This document shows positions 7,614 to 9,204 of a stretch of DNA of 9,204 bases, piece after piece. The stretch lies in contig JASIJN010000112.1 in NCBI GenBank assembly GCA_030050125.1, positions 1 through 9,204 of the forward strand, written 5' to 3'. The stretch's first letter is position 1, and each line of letters starts with the position of its first letter. The position numbers and the translations under genes were made by a program. The stretch comes from Streptosporangiaceae bacterium. GTDB taxonomy: Bacteria; Actinomycetota; Actinomycetes; Streptosporangiales; Streptosporangiaceae. Below the pieces are notes generated by a model that saw only the letters and a program-made list of their open reading frames with translations, made no database searches and was not told where the DNA came from.

Positions 7614-9204
7614 ATGGAACCAAGCGCTGATCGCACGCCGCTGCGGGATTCTCCGCTGCGAGTGGCGCTGCTCGGCTGCGGCGCGGTGGGCTCACAGGTG
7701 TTCCGGCTGCTCGGCGAGCAGGCCCGCGACCTGGCCGCGCGCGTCGGCGCTCCGTTGCAGGTCGCCGGCGTGGCGGTCCGGGACCCGGCCCGGGGGGCGC
7801 GAAGCGCCGGGGTTCCCGACGCTCTGGTCACCACCGACGCCATGGGCCTGGTCACCCGCCCGGACGTCGACATCGTGGTCGAGATGATCGGCGGCATCGA
7901 GCCTGCCCGCTCGCTGCTGCTGGCGGCCATGCAGGCCGGCAAGTCCGTGGTGACGGCGAACAAGGCGCTGCTGGGCGCGGACGGCGCGGCCATGCACGCC
8001 GCCGCCCGCGAGCACGGCGCCGACCTGTTCTACGAGGCGGCGGTGGCCGGGGCGATCCCGCTGCTGCGGCCGCTGCGCGAGTCCCTGGCCGGCGACGCCG
8101 TGCGCCGGGTGCTCGGCATCGTCAACGGGACCACGAACTACATCCTGGACCGGATGGACAGCTCCGGCGCGGAGTTCGGCGACGCGCTGAAGGAGGCGCA
8201 GGCCCTCGGCTACGCCGAGGCCGACCCGGCGGCCGACGTGGGCGGCTACGATGCCGCGGCCAAGGCCGCGATCCTGGCCAGCCTGGCCTTCCACACCCGG
8301 GTCAGTGCCGGCGACGTCTACCGGCAGGGGATCACCGCGGTGACGGCGGCCGACATCGCCGCGGCCCGCCAGGTCGGCTGCGTGGTCAAGCTGCTCGCCA
8401 TCTGCGAGCGGTGCGACGACGGGATCTCGGCCAGGGTCCACCCGGCGATGATCCCCAGGGAGCACCCGCTGGCCTCGGTGCGAGGGGTCTACAACGCGGT
8501 GTTCGTCGAGGCCGAGTCGGCCGGGCGGCTGATGTTCTACGGAGCGGGCGCCGGCGGGGGGCCAACGGCCAGCGCCGTGCTCGGCGACCTGGTCGTGGTC
8601 GCGCGCAACCGGGTCGCCGGGATCCGGGGCCCGGACGCGCCGAGCTACGCCGGGCTGCCGGTGCTGCCCATGTCCGAGGCCCTGACCCGGTATCACGTCG
8701 CGCTCGACGTGGCCGACCGGGCGGGCGTGCTGGCCCCGGTCGCCGAGGCGTTCGCCCGGCACGGCGTGTCGATCAAGGCGGTGCGCCAGGAGGGCCGGGG
8801 CGACGAGGCCTACCTGGTGATCGTCACCCATACGGCCCGCGAGTACGGTGCCGACCTGTACTACGAGGCCTCCGTGGCCGGCGCGATCCCGCTGCTGCGC
8901 CCGCTGCGGGAGTCGCTGGCCGGGGACACCGTGCACCGCGTGCTCGGCATCGTGAACGGCACGACCAACTTCATCCTCGACCGGATGGACTCCTCGGGCG
9001 CGGGCTTCACCGAGTCGCTGGAGGAGGCGCAGGCCCTCGGCTACGCCGAGGCCGACCCGACGGCGGACGTGGAAGGGTTCGACGCGGCCGCGAAGGCGGC
9101 GATCCTGGCCAGCCTCGCGTTCCACACCCCGGTCACCGCGGCGGACGTGCACCGCGAGGGCATCACCGAGGTCACGGCCGCCGACATCGGCAGCGCGCGG
9201 GCGC
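7614..9204 (+). CDS. hom: Homoserine dehydrogenase with an internally repeated catalytic domain (partial, runs off window)
   Basis: Homoserine dehydrogenase reduces aspartate semialdehyde to homoserine in threonine, methionine and isoleucine synthesis. 530 codons are visible without a stop. The NAD(P) fold starts with GCGAVG (21-26) and includes TANKA (114-118). The catalytic domain has NGTTN (171-175) and the E202-D208-D213-K217 set, spaced 6, 5 and 4 residues apart as in the yeast enzyme. An ACT domain begins near Tyr360 but breaks off after IVTHTARE at about 410, lacking its last helix and strand. The frame then continues into a second catalytic domain (from 408) with NGTTN (448-452) and E479-D485-D490-K494, but with no second NAD(P) fold. 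Typical enzymes have about 430 residues; this one exceeds that. The neighbours are not the usual lysA-hom-thrC-thrB, suggesting a paralog. GTG at 7611 is an alternative start. The enzyme call is firm; activity of the fused form is unknown. Confidence 0.88.
   Translation, partial: MEPSADRTPLRDSPLRVALLGCGAVGSQVFRLLGEQARDLAARVGAPLQVAGVAVRDPARGARSAGVPDALVTTDAMGLVTRPDVDIVVEMIGGIEPARSLLLAAMQAGKSVVTANKALLGADGAAMHAAAREHGADLFYEAAVAGAIPLLRPLRESLAGDAVRRVLGIVNGTTNYILDRMDSSGAEFGDALKEAQALGYAEADPAADVGGYDAAAKAAILASLAFHTRVSAGDVYRQGITAVTAADIAAARQVGCVVKLLAICERCDDGISARVHPAMIPREHPLASVRGVYNAVFVEAESAGRLMFYGAGAGGGPTASAVLGDLVVVARNRVAGIRGPDAPSYAGLPVLPMSEALTRYHVALDVADRAGVLAPVAEAFARHGVSIKAVRQEGRGDEAYLVIVTHTAREYGADLYYEASVAGAIPLLRPLRESLAGDTVHRVLGIVNGTTNFILDRMDSSGAGFTESLEEAQALGYAEADPTADVEGFDAAAKAAILASLAFHTPVTAADVHREGITEVTAADIGSARA
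8004..8373 (+). repeat. Copy A of the intragenic hom repeat (part matched in this window)
   Basis: This segment encodes residues 131-253 of the hom product and is matched by 8835-9204 at an offset of exactly 831 bp. By hand alignment 100 of 123 residues agree, with many additional synonymous base differences, so this is not a recent identical duplication. It begins with GCCCGCGAG, also present at the start of copy B. Only the part with a counterpart inside the window is listed; the repeat unit itself is 831 bp (8004-8834). Confidence 0.9.
8835..9204 (+). repeat. Copy B of the intragenic hom repeat (truncated by window end)
   Basis: Encodes residues 408-530, starting at the shared GCCCGCGAG (8835-8843), which sits in the middle of the first ACT domain. 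The bases just left of it (ACCCATACG) have no resemblance to those left of copy A, so the repeat boundary is sharp. The stretch ADPTADVEGFDAAAK and the DVHREGIT segment look closer to the actinobacterial Hom consensus, as I remember it, than copy A does. It continues beyond 9204. Confidence 0.9.

Noticed and set aside
7692..9152. Minus-strand frame of 486 codons opposite hom
   Set aside because: It mirrors the repeat in hom, giving repeated peptide blocks, but has no domain features; the plus strand carries the enzyme motifs.

Overview
The window is uniformly GC-rich (roughly 70% by eye), with strong G/C preference at third codon positions, GTG/TTG starts, apparently leaderless transcripts and actinobacterial protein families. 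Examples are a nitrate/nitrite-sensor type histidine kinase, a GQN-type CorA and a MarR-paired ABC exporter. It looks like chromosomal DNA of a filamentous high-GC actinobacterium; Streptosporangiales or a relative is my guess, but the genus cannot be fixed from sequence alone. I see no insertion sequence, phage gene, integrase, tRNA, rRNA or CRISPR array.

Layout. 1-51: possible last codons of an upstream gene, overlapping the next start as ATGA. 48-2030 (+): a two-gene ion-transport unit, a TVGYGD potassium channel followed within 12 bases by a CorA-family divalent-cation channel. 2098-4467 (-): a large orphan sensor histidine kinase with an extracellular NIT-like sensor and a long disordered C-terminal tail, convergent with corA. 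4468-4590: divergent promoter region. 4591-5076 (+): a small exported protein with a lipobox, a Pro/Thr/Ser-rich stalk and a C-terminal membrane helix. 5091-5125: strong hairpin between convergent genes. 5124-6935 (-): a full-length type IV ABC exporter half-transporter. 6936-7051: divergent control region with a near-perfect MarR-type palindrome. 7052-7498 (+): a leaderless MarR-family regulator. 7614-9204 (+): a homoserine dehydrogenase reading frame that runs off the window.

How the genes work together. The MarR gene and the exporter form a classic divergon: the palindrome at 6998-7014 plus a repeated arm at 7015-7024 sit between them, so the regulator probably represses both itself and the exporter until a toxic ligand is bound. 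The potassium channel and CorA are probably co-transcribed. The kinase and the small lipoprotein diverge from a shared 123-bp region and may be functionally linked, but nothing proves it.

The most unusual object is the last gene. It starts as an ordinary homoserine dehydrogenase (NAD(P)-binding, catalytic and ACT domains). In the middle of the ACT domain it switches, in frame, into a second catalytic domain that repeats the first at an offset of exactly 831 bp (277 codons). The two protein copies agree at 100 of 123 residues by my count, both retain the catalytic E-D-D-K set, and the nine bases at the switch are identical in both copies. This is either a natural internal duplication or paralog fusion with a broken first ACT domain, or an assembly chimera between two hom genes.
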